Made by a program: the position numbers and the translations under genes. Positions 1 to 6,587 of a stretch of DNA of 8,224 nucleotides are shown one piece after another (position 1 is the first letter of the stretch; each line of letters opens with the position of its first letter). The notes beneath the pieces were generated by a model. The model ran no database searches, was not told the origin of the DNA, and saw only the letters and a program-made list of their open reading frames with translations. Origin of the DNA: Ignavibacteriales bacterium (GTDB taxonomy: Bacteria; Bacteroidota; Ignavibacteria; Ignavibacteriales; Melioribacteraceae). The stretch spans positions 1 through 8,224 of the forward strand of contig QYQI01000055.1 in assembly GCA_007280825.1 (NCBI GenBank), in the 5' to 3' direction.

Positions 1-284
1 ACACATGATTCCTTAAGCAATTTCAACCAGTATTCTGTTTCGCGTGCTTCTTTCAATGATATAGAAAGTTTATTTATAAAATCCTTCTTTGATGCTGCTT
101 CTTGCGATTCAGCAACATTTGCACCTATTGAAGTACCACTTCTTAATAATTGTCTAAGTAGATCTTTGATTTGATATTCTTCTTTAATACGCATTAAATA
201 AAATTTAACGACTCGAACTCCAAATCGAAAACTTTTTTCTAAAATCGGGTTACCATATTCATAATTTTTTCCAAATACTTTCAT
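1..284 (-). CDS. Four-helix-bundle protein (S23 / 23S rRNA intervening-sequence family), 3' end outside window
   Basis: The ATG is at 282-284 and the frame stays open for 94 codons to the left edge, so the C-terminus is missing. The translation begins MKVFGKNYEYGNPILEKSF and continues with a FYLMRI segment and the family signature LLRQLLRSGTSIGANVAES, followed by QEAASKKDFINKLSISLKEARETEYW. These are hallmarks of the small (about 115-130 aa) four-helix-bundle family first noticed inside 23S rRNA intervening sequences and common as stand-alone chromosomal genes in Bacteroidota and relatives. The molecular role is not established; the fold oligomerises and nucleic-acid binding has been proposed. 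The start codon lies 32 bp past the stop of the upstream SDR gene, and the leader is made of a 7-bp tandem repeat that supplies GAG-type Shine-Dalgarno-like cores, the nearest 4 nt before ATG. About 20-35 residues are probably missing. Family assignment is confident; function is unknown. Confidence 0.88.
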   Translation of the reverse strand, partial: MKVFGKNYEYGNPILEKSFRFGVRVVKFYLMRIKEEYQIKDLLRQLLRSGTSIGANVAESQEAASKKDFINKLSISLKEARETEYWLKLLKESC

Positions 285-290
285 TGAACT

Positions 291-318
291 CTCAATTCGC
301 CATTCTCAATTCTCAATT
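291..318. repeat. 7-bp tandem repeat, unit CTCAATT, four copies (one degenerate)
   Basis: Exact CTCAATT units lie at 291-297, 305-311 and 312-318. The unit in between, at 298-304, is CGCCATT (5 of 7 matches), so the array is four in-register heptamers over 28 bp. On the minus strand the unit reads AATTGAG. The array fills almost the whole gap between the SDR stop codon (317-319) and the start codon of the four-helix-bundle gene (282-284), and its last unit overlaps the SDR stop. It may affect translation initiation of the downstream gene by offering several GAG cores, or it may be a remnant of a dispersed repeat into which the four-helix-bundle gene was inserted. Confidence 0.8.
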
Positions 319-1114
319 AATAAGTTGATTTAATCACTCCGCCATCTACTGCAATTGTTTGTCCGGTTATATAACCCGCTTGTTCTGAAGCCAGATAAAC
401 GATCATTGATGCAACTTCATTTGGATCTGCAATTCTTTTCAAAGGAACGTCATTAGCCATAGAAGCTAAAATATTTTCCGGAGTTGTTTTTGCAAGTTTA
501 GCTCTTGTTACTGCTAACTCGTGTATTCTAGATGTTAAAGTATAACCTGGTGCAACATTATTAACTGTAATATTGTACTTGCCAATTTGATTACTTAATG
601 TTTTTGCAAATGCCGTTACCGCACTTCTTAAAGAATTTGATAATACTAAATTATCTACCGGTTGTTTAACAGATAATGAAGTTATGTTGATTATTCTTCC
701 CCAATTTTTTGCTTTCATTCCGGGTAACACAAAACGGGTAAATCGTATAGTACTCATCAAAACTTGTTCAAACGCATCTTCCCAATTTTCATCATAGAGA
801 TCTTCAAAAAATCCGGGAATTGGACCACCGCAATTATTCACCAGAATATCAATATCGCCTAACTCTTTCTGAACCACATGCACTGTGTCTTCAATATCCT
901 GCGGATTATTTATATCGCACACTTCCCACAGTGGTTCAATATCATAAAGTGTTTTTATTTCTTGCGATGTTCTTAAAAGATTTTCTTTATTGTGCGAGCA
1001 GATTGCAACTCTACATCCTTCTTGAATAAATAATTCAGCTGCTGCTCTTCCTATTCCGCTGCTTGAGGCAGTTACAAGAACAATTTTGTCTCTTAATTTT
1101 AAATCCATACTCAT
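317..1114 (-). CDS. SDR-family oxidoreductase, BKR-like subgroup with atypical catalytic motif
   Basis: A 265-residue protein of usual SDR length with a single Rossmann domain. The dinucleotide-binding turn is TASSSGIG (15-22) instead of TGxxxGIG. D67 sits in the adenine-loop CDI motif, NNCGG (93-97) replaces NNAG, the active-site serine strand is INITS (S146), and the end has the VNNVAPG and GxTxxVDGG signatures. The position of the catalytic YxxxK is held by SNSLR (159-163), so Tyr is Ser and Lys is Arg. This matches my memory of the FabG-like subgroup whose members deviate from both the NAD motif and the tetrad. Its substrate is unknown; annotation as 3-oxoacyl-ACP reductase would be unsafe. 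A second ATG at 1106-1108 is 6 nt after an AAGAG sequence that directly abuts the first ATG, so translation may start there (MDLKLRDK). The stop is TAA, 32 bp before the four-helix-bundle gene. Confidence 0.9.
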   Translation of the reverse strand: MSMDLKLRDKIVLVTASSSGIGRAAAELFIQEGCRVAICSHNKENLLRTSQEIKTLYDIEPLWEVCDINNPQDIEDTVHVVQKELGDIDILVNNCGGPIPGFFEDLYDENWEDAFEQVLMSTIRFTRFVLPGMKAKNWGRIINITSLSVKQPVDNLVLSNSLRSAVTAFAKTLSNQIGKYNITVNNVAPGYTLTSRIHELAVTRAKLAKTTPENILASMANDVPLKRIADPNEVASMIVYLASEQAGYITGQTIAVDGGVIKSTY

Positions 1115-1170
1115 CTCTTGTTAATTGCTTATCACAATTTAAGATTTTTTTGAAAAGGTATTTAAAATAA

Positions 1171-1319
1171 GAGGTTGTTTCAAAAGTCTTTGTGAACCTT
1201 TGTGCTCTTAGTGTCTTTGTGGTTGGGTTTTCTTTTTCTAATAATCAAAAGATTCTTACCACAAAGACACAAAGGCCACTAAGAAACACTAAGTTATTTT
1301 TTACTTTTGGAATAACCTC
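1171..1319. repeat. Imperfect palindrome, MITE/REP-like element
   Basis: The outer ends are 17-bp inverted repeats: GAGGTTGTTTCAAAAGT at 1171-1187 against the complement of 1303-1319 (GAGGTTATTCCAAAAGT), 15 of 17 identical. Inside is a perfect 13-bp inverted pair, GTGTCTTTGTGGT at 1211-1223 against 1258-1270, around a 34-nt centre. The CTTTGTG and CTTAGTG words recur several times in both arms. There is no coding potential. The structure resembles a miniature inverted-repeat element or a REP-type dispersed palindrome; the outer sequence recalls termini of some transposase-bearing elements (GAGGCTGTxxCAAAAGT type), which is from memory. It lies between the end of ackA and the start of the SDR gene, and could act as a transcript-end hairpin. 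No clear target-site duplication is visible. Confidence 0.65.
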
Positions 1320-1344
1320 AACAAATAAGAATGAATAATATAGT

Positions 1345-2574
1345 CTAATTCACACTTGTAGTTTTTTCCAAAGTAAGCTGCTCGGTTACAATTAATTCCG
1401 TATCAAGCGCAATTACTAATTCTTCATTGGTAGGGATTCTAAGAACATTTACTTTGGAATCAGAACTTGATATTGAACATTCTCCATTAACATTTTGATT
1501 AGCAAATTCATCAAACTTAATTCCAAGAAATTCCATATTCGTACAAACATCTTTGCGAACCATAACTGAATTTTCACCGATACCACCGGTAAATACTAAA
1601 GCATCCAGTCCGCCCATAGCAGCAGTATAAGCGCCGACATATTTTTTAATTCTGTACGTGAAAACATCGAACGCATATTTCGCTTTTTTATTTCCTTCAG
1701 CAATAGCTTCTTCAATTTCGCGCATATCGCTGCTTTCACCGCTGATGCCGATCTATCCGCTGTGTTTATTAAGCAGAGTGTTAGCTTCAGAAAGTGATAA
1801 ACCTTCTTTAGCCATAATGTAAAGAATTATTGATGGGTCAATATCACCGCTTCTAGTTCCCATTATCAAACCTTCAAGCGGAGTGAAACCCATAGTTGTA
1901 TCAACAGATCTTCCGCCGTCAACAGCTGCCATTGAGCATCCGTTGCCAAGATGAGCTGTTATAATTTTTAATTGCTCAATTGGTTTGCCAAGTATTGATG
2001 CAGCTCTTTCAGAAACAAAACGATGCGACGTGCCATGAAATCCATAACGGCGAATTTTATATTTTTTGTAAAGTTCATAAGGAATTCCATATAAATAAGC
2101 ACGTGGCGGCATCTTTACATGAAATGCTGTATCGAATACTCCGACTTGCGGTGTACTTGGTAAATGTTCTTTTGTTGCCTGAATACCTTTTATGTTAGGA
2201 GGATTATGAAGCGGTGCAAGTTCAATATTGTCTTTCAATGCTTTCATAACTCGATCTGTAATTAAAACAGAACCGGAAAATGTTTCTCCGCCGTGAACAA
2301 CTCTATGACCGACTGCATCAATTTCTTTTTTATCTTTAATTACACCGTGATTTTTTGAAAGAAGAACGGCAACAACATATTCGATAGCGATTGTGTGATC
2401 AAGGATTTCTCCGACAATTTTTATTTTTTCTCTATCATGCGGTTGATGAGATAGTACCGCACTCGACATACCAATTCTTTCAACCATTCCTTGAGCAAGT
2501 GCAATTTTACTTGTCGTATCTATAAACTGATATTTAATAGATGAGCTACCGCAGTTAAGAACCAAAACTTTCAT
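1345..2574 (-). pseudogene. ackA: Acetate kinase, full length but interrupted by an in-frame TAG at codon 274
   Basis: Acetate kinase interconverts acetate plus ATP and acetyl phosphate plus ADP in the cytoplasm. The frame runs 409 codons, the family's normal length, and every expected site is present at the numbering of the Methanosarcina thermophila enzyme: N7 in NCGSSS, R91 in GHRVVHGGE, D148 in FDTAFH, H180 in YGFHGTSH, R241 in GTRSGD, and E384 in PTNEE. The frame is broken only by an amber codon at 1753-1755, inside SG-x-IGISGESSD, where homologues have a hydrophobic residue (Leu or Val). TTG to TAG needs one base change, and both sides remain in one frame. A second coding segment starting at the internal Met of codon 284 could not form an enzyme alone. 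The true stop at 1345-1347 is also TAG. A GAGGA ribosome site at 2579-2583 precedes the ATG by 4 nt. The gene sits 16 bp after the dehydrogenase gene, probably co-transcribed. It may be a sequencing error, a fresh nonsense mutation, or readthrough. Confidence 0.93.
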
Positions 2575-2578
2575 TTAT

Positions 2579-2583
2579 TCCTC
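2579..2583 (-). promoter_or_regulatory. Ribosome binding site of ackA (GAGGA)
   Basis: Read on the minus strand, GAGGA is followed by ATAA and then the ackA ATG. It is the clearest Shine-Dalgarno sequence in the window; most other genes here have weak or AT-rich leaders. Confidence 0.6.
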
Positions 2584-2590
2584 AAAAATT

Positions 2591-3526
2591 TTAATTAATT
2601 ATTTTTTCATCAGAATCATATTTAAAAAATCCTTCGCCGGTTTTCTTACCAAGTTTTCTTTCACGAACAAGTTTACGGAGTATCGGACAAGGACGATAAC
2701 GCGGCTCACCAAGTGTTGACCATAATGTTTCCATCCATGCAAGGACTTCATCAAGTCCCATTGTGTCAGCCATTTCAAGAGGACCAACTTTGAAATTATA
2801 ACCTAGTCTCATCGCAGTATCAATATCTTTTGCGCTTGCAAGACCTTCAAGAAGAATATGCATAGCTTCATTCAAAAGTGGAACGATTGCACGTGTTGTT
2901 ACGAATCCAGGATATTCATAAACCGGAATGGCAGTTTTCCCAATACGTGAAGCAAACTTTTTAATTATATCCACAGTTTTATCAGATGTTTCAAGAGCAC
3001 GAACCAACTCAACAAGCGGAACTTTGGGTACGGGATTTAGAAAATGCATTCCAATGATTCTATCACGCCGGTTCGTTACTTCTGCTATCTTAGTTAAGCT
3101 TAAAGTAGAAGTGTTGGAAATGAAAATAGTTTCAGGTTTTGCTATTAGATCTAATTCCTTAAATATTTTTCTCTTTAGATCATAATTTTCATCAACTGCT
3201 TCGATAATAATATCACATTCTGGAATTCCACTTAACTCAGTTGTCCACTTAATTCTATTGAGGACGGATTTCATTTCACTTTGTGTTAATGCCCAACGAG
3301 CAATTTCCCGTTCCATAGATGCTGTCAAATTTTCTTTTGCTAGTTCTAATTGTTCTTCAGTTTTTTCGATCAATAAAACATCAACACCGGCATTGGCGAT
3401 TGTCTGTGCAATTCCCTGTCCCATTACACCGCCGCCAATAATTGCAACGTAATCAATCCTTCCTAGCTCCTCATCTTTTTGAACCCCGCCGAGCAGATCT
3501 TCTAATTTTAATTTTTGTTCAGCCAT
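2591..3526 (-). CDS. hbd: 3-hydroxyacyl-CoA (3-hydroxybutyryl-CoA) dehydrogenase
   Basis: NAD(P)-dependent oxidation of a 3-hydroxyacyl-CoA to the 3-oxoacyl-CoA, or the reverse, as in beta-oxidation and butyrate-type fermentation. The protein is 311 aa against about 280 for the compact family; the excess is an N-terminal stretch of about 25 residues before the Rossmann domain, and there is no later Met before residue 35 to shorten it. IGGGVMGQGIA (30-40) is the dinucleotide loop and E54 ends beta2 (NAD preference). ISNTSTL carries S140, and GMHFLNPVP carries the catalytic H161, paired with E173 in LVELV. The C-terminal helical domain begins at PGFVTTR and ends with KKTGEGFFKYD. The conserved Asn of PGFxxNR is Thr211 here. 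No fused crotonase domain is present, so this is not FadB. It is first in a probable two-gene unit with ackA. The leader has only a weak GGTGG sequence. Chain-length specificity cannot be read from sequence. Confidence 0.9.
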   Translation of the reverse strand: MAEQKLKLEDLLGGVQKDEELGRIDYVAIIGGGVMGQGIAQTIANAGVDVLLIEKTEEQLELAKENLTASMEREIARWALTQSEMKSVLNRIKWTTELSGIPECDIIIEAVDENYDLKRKIFKELDLIAKPETIFISNTSTLSLTKIAEVTNRRDRIIGMHFLNPVPKVPLVELVRALETSDKTVDIIKKFASRIGKTAIPVYEYPGFVTTRAIVPLLNEAMHILLEGLASAKDIDTAMRLGYNFKVGPLEMADTMGLDEVLAWMETLWSTLGEPRYRPCPILRKLVRERKLGKKTGEGFFKYDSDEKIIN

Positions 3527-3614
3527 AAACCACCAATTAACTTTTGAATAACATTTGATATCTCACTTGTAAAAATAACTAAAACTAAAATGAGAACCTT
3601 TTTAAAGGACAAAT

Positions 3615-3620
3615 ATTATA
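3615..3620 (-). promoter_or_regulatory. Possible -10 box (TATAAT) for the hbd-ackA unit
   Basis: On the minus strand the hexamer TATAAT occurs about 90 nt before the hbd start codon. No good -35 hexamer is found 16-18 nt upstream, and in an AT-rich spacer such a match arises easily by chance. Confidence 0.2.
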
Positions 3621-3663
3621 CCATAAGTAATGACTTAAATGATGAGGTAATTTGATGATATGA

Positions 3664-3692
3664 AGAGATTTTTACTAAATATAAAAATCTCT
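3664..3692. repeat. Perfect 11-bp inverted repeat with 7-nt loop
   Basis: AGAGATTTTTA at 3664-3674 is complementary to TAAAAATCTCT at 3682-3692, with CTAAATA between. The stem is AT-rich and has no following T-run, so it is a poor intrinsic terminator. Its position between two divergent genes would suit a dimeric regulator's operator or an mRNA leader hairpin; neither is proven. Confidence 0.5.
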
Positions 3693-3995
3693 ACTTCAAT
3701 TGTGAGAAATCAAAGAGTATTTTTAAATGATACCTTTTCTAAAACGAATCAACGCATAGAAGTTGATCAAAAAAGCGATTGATAATAAGTATTAGAACAT
3801 TTGTTGCAATACCGGCAAAGCAAGAGTGTCTCCGGAAAACTTGCCTTGTTGTATATTAATACTGACATTTTAAGCACAATAATATTTTCAAAGTGCTTTA
3901 CGATATGGCTGATTCTAAGCATGTTATATTAACTATGATTATTTTTTGTTTTGTAAGATAACAGTCTGCACTAAGTTCTCAAATAAATATTTTAT

Positions 3996-6587
3996 ATGAA
4001 TACTTCAAAAGACGTATTACAGAAATTTTTTGGTTACAGTGAATTCCGCCCGGGACAGTTGGAAATTATTTCTTCCATACTAAATGAAGAAAATATTCTT
4101 GCAATTCTTCCCACAGGCGCCGGTAAATCTCTCTGCTATCAAATTCCCGCTTTAATGTCTAGATCTTTTGCAATTGTAGTTTCTCCACTTATTGCGTTAA
4201 TGAAGGACCAAGTTGATGCACTCAATGCGAGAGAAAATATTTCAGCTTTCATTAACAGTTCATTAAATACCCGCGATAGTGATAACGTTATATCCGGATT
4301 AGCATCAGGTAAAATTAAAATATTATACGTCTCACCGGAGAAACTTACTAATAGTAATTTTGCCGAGAGGATGAAATCATTATCACCTTCTTATTTATTT
4401 GTTGATGAAGCACATTGCATAAGTGAATGGGGACATAATTTCAGGCCGAGTTACAGAAAGATAAAAGAATTCATAAGCTTTACCGGAATTAAAAATATTT
4501 CTGCTTTTACTGCAACTGCTACTGAAGATATACGCACAGATATCATCAAACAGCTTGGACTTAATAATCCGAAAATATTTGTACGTGGTTTTGAGAGAGA
4601 TAATTTATGCCTGAATGTACTCCATACAACTCATAAAAAAGAAAAGTGTGTTGATATTCTAAAAGGGAAAAATCAATCGGCAATTATTTACACTTCTACA
4701 AGAAAATCTACAGAAGAAGTTGCCGATTTTCTAAGACTTAATAAAATTGATGCGGTTTACTATCATGCAGGATTAACTTCTGAATTACGGAGAATGATAC
4801 AGGATGATTTTTTATCCGGACGCAAAAATACTATAGTATCAACAAATGCATTCGGAATGGGAATTGATAAAAGTGATGTTCGAACTATTATTCACTACAA
4901 TCTTCCGGGTACAATTGAAAATTATTATCAAGAGATAGGCAGAGCCGGGCGCGATGGAAAGGAATCCGATATTTTTCTTTTGTACGATGAGAAAGACAAA
5001 CTAATTCAACAATATTTTATTTCAAGTGGAAATCCATCCCGTTCCCAAATTGAAAATGTTTACGATACTCTTTACAATTGCGGTAATGTTGCATTAGGAT
5101 TTATACCGCAAAAAGACGTCTCACTCGATGCAAATTTCTTTTCTCTTCTCGAAAAAAAAGGAATGAACCGCGGCTTGATTGATTCATCACTTCGAGTTTT
5201 AGAGGAGTCCGGTTATCTCAAATTCAAATCCGATCTTGAGAATAAACATTTTGTTCAATTTCTTCTCGAGCCGACACGTTTGAATTCATTTCTAAAAAAC
5301 TTCGCCGATAATGAGGCAAAAGATTTAATTCTATTCTTGATTCGTGAATACGGCAGTATGATATTCAATTCTAAGAATAAGATTAATCTCCAAAAGCTTT
5401 GCGGTGTGTTGGAGTTATCTAATCATGAAATTATTATTCAACTTGAAAGATTATCATCTACCGGTATTCTTGCTTACGAAAAACCATTGCTGTTTCCGGC
5501 TGTGTCTTTACTTCAAAACCGATCTTTAGCAAATGAAATTTCTCTTGATATGAATCGTGTCGAAAATATTGCTCAACATTCTAAAATGAAATTAGAAAGA
5601 CTAATAGATTATGCCAATACAGATGGCTGCCGTTTCAAATATTTATTGGAATATTTTGGACAGCAAGATGAAAATTATAAATGTAATAAATGTGACCAAT
5701 GCCGTGGTTACGTTGAAGCAGGAAGAATAACATTAGAATACTTGGAAGAAATAATCTTGCAGACAATTCATGAAGCTAAACTTCCCATTAAGAAGAAAAA
5801 TGTTCTGGAGATTGTTACCGGGAAAACTGATCTTAGCTCACTTAAAAAATTTTCAACATTTGGATCAGGTGTTCATTTCAAGAAGGATGAAATTGAAAAA
5901 TCACTTAGTAATCTAGAAAGGTCTAATTTAATTATTGCTCAGAATAATGTACTAGCATTATCTGAAAAAGGATTAGAACAGTTTTCAGTGCCGGAAGAAT
6001 TAGATCTGCCGAATTCTTCAAACAAAGAATACGAGAATGATCTAAAACTTTTTAATTTATTACGTCAGATTAGAAAAGAGGCGGTTGAAAAGTTTAATCA
6101 AAAACCAAATTTAATTTGTCCCGATGAAGTAATGAGATCAATAACAAAATTAAAGCCCACATCTCCTTCCGAGTTATTGAATATCAGTGGATTTAACAGT
6201 AGAATGTTCAACAAGATTGGTGAAGATTTCTTAAATACTTTGAAAGAATTCAAGACCTCTGAAGATTTGAATAAAAAACTTAAGAACAAAAATTTGCCAG
6301 ACAACATTAATCAAGTATTAGAACTCGTTCAGAAAAAATATTCTCTTCAAGATATAGCATCATTAACAAAACTGCCTGAAGCAATTGTTTCCACTCAGAT
6401 TGAAACTTTGATTGAGGCAATTCCCGATTTAGAGATTGATTCACTATTTGAGAAAAACGAATTAAAATTAATTTACGAAAAGATTGGTTCCGGTTTAACA
6501 GATTTGAAAGGATTACGAGAATCATTAAATAATACGATAAGTTTTGCTAAGCTTAGAATTGCGGCTGCAAAAAGGAGAGTTATTTGA
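3996..6587 (+). CDS. recQ: RecQ-family ATP-dependent DNA helicase with insertion, RQC, HRDC and C-terminal helix-turn-helix domains
   Basis: A 3'-5' superfamily-2 DNA helicase acting in recombination and replication-fork repair. It has 863 residues against about 600-720 for most RecQ proteins. The helicase motifs are intact: motif 0 FGYSEFRPGQ (12-21), Walker A PTGAGKS (39-45), motif Ia SPLIALMKDQ, motif II DEAH (137-140) with the aromatic-rich loop CISEWGHNFRPSY, motif III SAFTATAT, motif V STNAFGMGIDK and motif VI QEIGRAGRDG (312-321). About 190 residues then separate lobe 2 from the zinc cluster C545, C563, C566, C569; this stretch (from IENVYDTLY) resembles the winged-helix insert of a Bacteroidota RecQ lineage. 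Next come an RQC-like winged helix (about 580-665), an HRDC domain (about 680-752) and a C-terminal HTH_40-like helical domain (about 768-862, with YSLQDIASLTKLPEAIVSTQI). ATG at 3996 was chosen because the motif 0 spacing is normal and there is no earlier start; no Shine-Dalgarno sequence is visible. The stop overlaps the convergent lipoprotein gene by 8 bp. Confidence 0.95.
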   Translation: MNTSKDVLQKFFGYSEFRPGQLEIISSILNEENILAILPTGAGKSLCYQIPALMSRSFAIVVSPLIALMKDQVDALNARENISAFINSSLNTRDSDNVISGLASGKIKILYVSPEKLTNSNFAERMKSLSPSYLFVDEAHCISEWGHNFRPSYRKIKEFISFTGIKNISAFTATATEDIRTDIIKQLGLNNPKIFVRGFERDNLCLNVLHTTHKKEKCVDILKGKNQSAIIYTSTRKSTEEVADFLRLNKIDAVYYHAGLTSELRRMIQDDFLSGRKNTIVSTNAFGMGIDKSDVRTIIHYNLPGTIENYYQEIGRAGRDGKESDIFLLYDEKDKLIQQYFISSGNPSRSQIENVYDTLYNCGNVALGFIPQKDVSLDANFFSLLEKKGMNRGLIDSSLRVLEESGYLKFKSDLENKHFVQFLLEPTRLNSFLKNFADNEAKDLILFLIREYGSMIFNSKNKINLQKLCGVLELSNHEIIIQLERLSSTGILAYEKPLLFPAVSLLQNRSLANEISLDMNRVENIAQHSKMKLERLIDYANTDGCRFKYLLEYFGQQDENYKCNKCDQCRGYVEAGRITLEYLEEIILQTIHEAKLPIKKKNVLEIVTGKTDLSSLKKFSTFGSGVHFKKDEIEKSLSNLERSNLIIAQNNVLALSEKGLEQFSVPEELDLPNSSNKEYENDLKLFNLLRQIRKEAVEKFNQKPNLICPDEVMRSITKLKPTSPSELLNISGFNSRMFNKIGEDFLNTLKEFKTSEDLNKKLKNKNLPDNINQVLELVQKKYSLQDIASLTKLPEAIVSTQIETLIEAIPDLEIDSLFEKNELKLIYEKIGSGLTDLKGLRESLNNTISFAKLRIAAAKRRVI

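Larger units (their letters stand above)
3527..3995. other. Divergent intergenic region between hbd-ackA and recQ
   Basis: 469 bp, AT-rich, with promoters expected for both directions. It holds a perfect 11-bp inverted repeat (3664-3692), a possible TATAAT box for the hbd side (3615-3620), and two weaker stem-loops: AAGCAC/GTGCTT arms at 3872-3877 and 3893-3898, and GCAAG/CTTGC arms around 3815-3844. A 40-codon frame at 3660-3782 on the plus strand is not convincing as a gene. I see no tRNA, riboswitch or mobile-element signature. The recQ leader is AT-rich with no Shine-Dalgarno sequence, as is common in Bacteroidota. Confidence 0.6.

Noticed and set aside
291..318. CRISPR-like array
   Set aside because: The units are 7 bp and directly adjacent with no spacers, so this is a simple tandem repeat.
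820..1029. 69-codon open frame on the plus strand inside the SDR gene
   Set aside because: It is antisense to a well-supported Rossmann-fold protein and its translation resembles no family; it is a shadow frame.
1345..1725. Treating the 3' ackA segment as an independent 126-aa gene
   Set aside because: It is in the same frame as the upstream segment and contains the C-terminal acetate kinase residues, with no ribosome site; it is the remainder of ackA after the amber codon.
1753..1755. Pyrrolysine insertion at the ackA amber codon
   Set aside because: Acetate kinases do not use pyrrolysine, the position is normally a plain hydrophobic residue, and no pyl genes are in view.
2599..2787. 62-codon minus-strand frame overlapping the 3' part of the dehydrogenase gene
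   Set aside because: It is an alternative frame of the same DNA; the main frame carries the conserved GPLEMADTMGLDE and KKTGEGFFKY motifs.
2928..3452. Two plus-strand frames (2928-3185 and 3258-3452) antisense to the dehydrogenase
   Set aside because: Both lie wholly within the conserved dehydrogenase coding sequence on the other strand and show low-complexity, family-less translations.
3812..3845. Stem-loop with GCAAG/CTTGC arms as an intrinsic terminator
   Set aside because: The stem is only about 5 bp with a long loop, has no T-run, and is not at the end of any gene.
6098..6525. Minus-strand frames opposite the recQ 3' half
   Set aside because: They are antisense to the HRDC and helix-turn-helix coding region and have no recognisable features.
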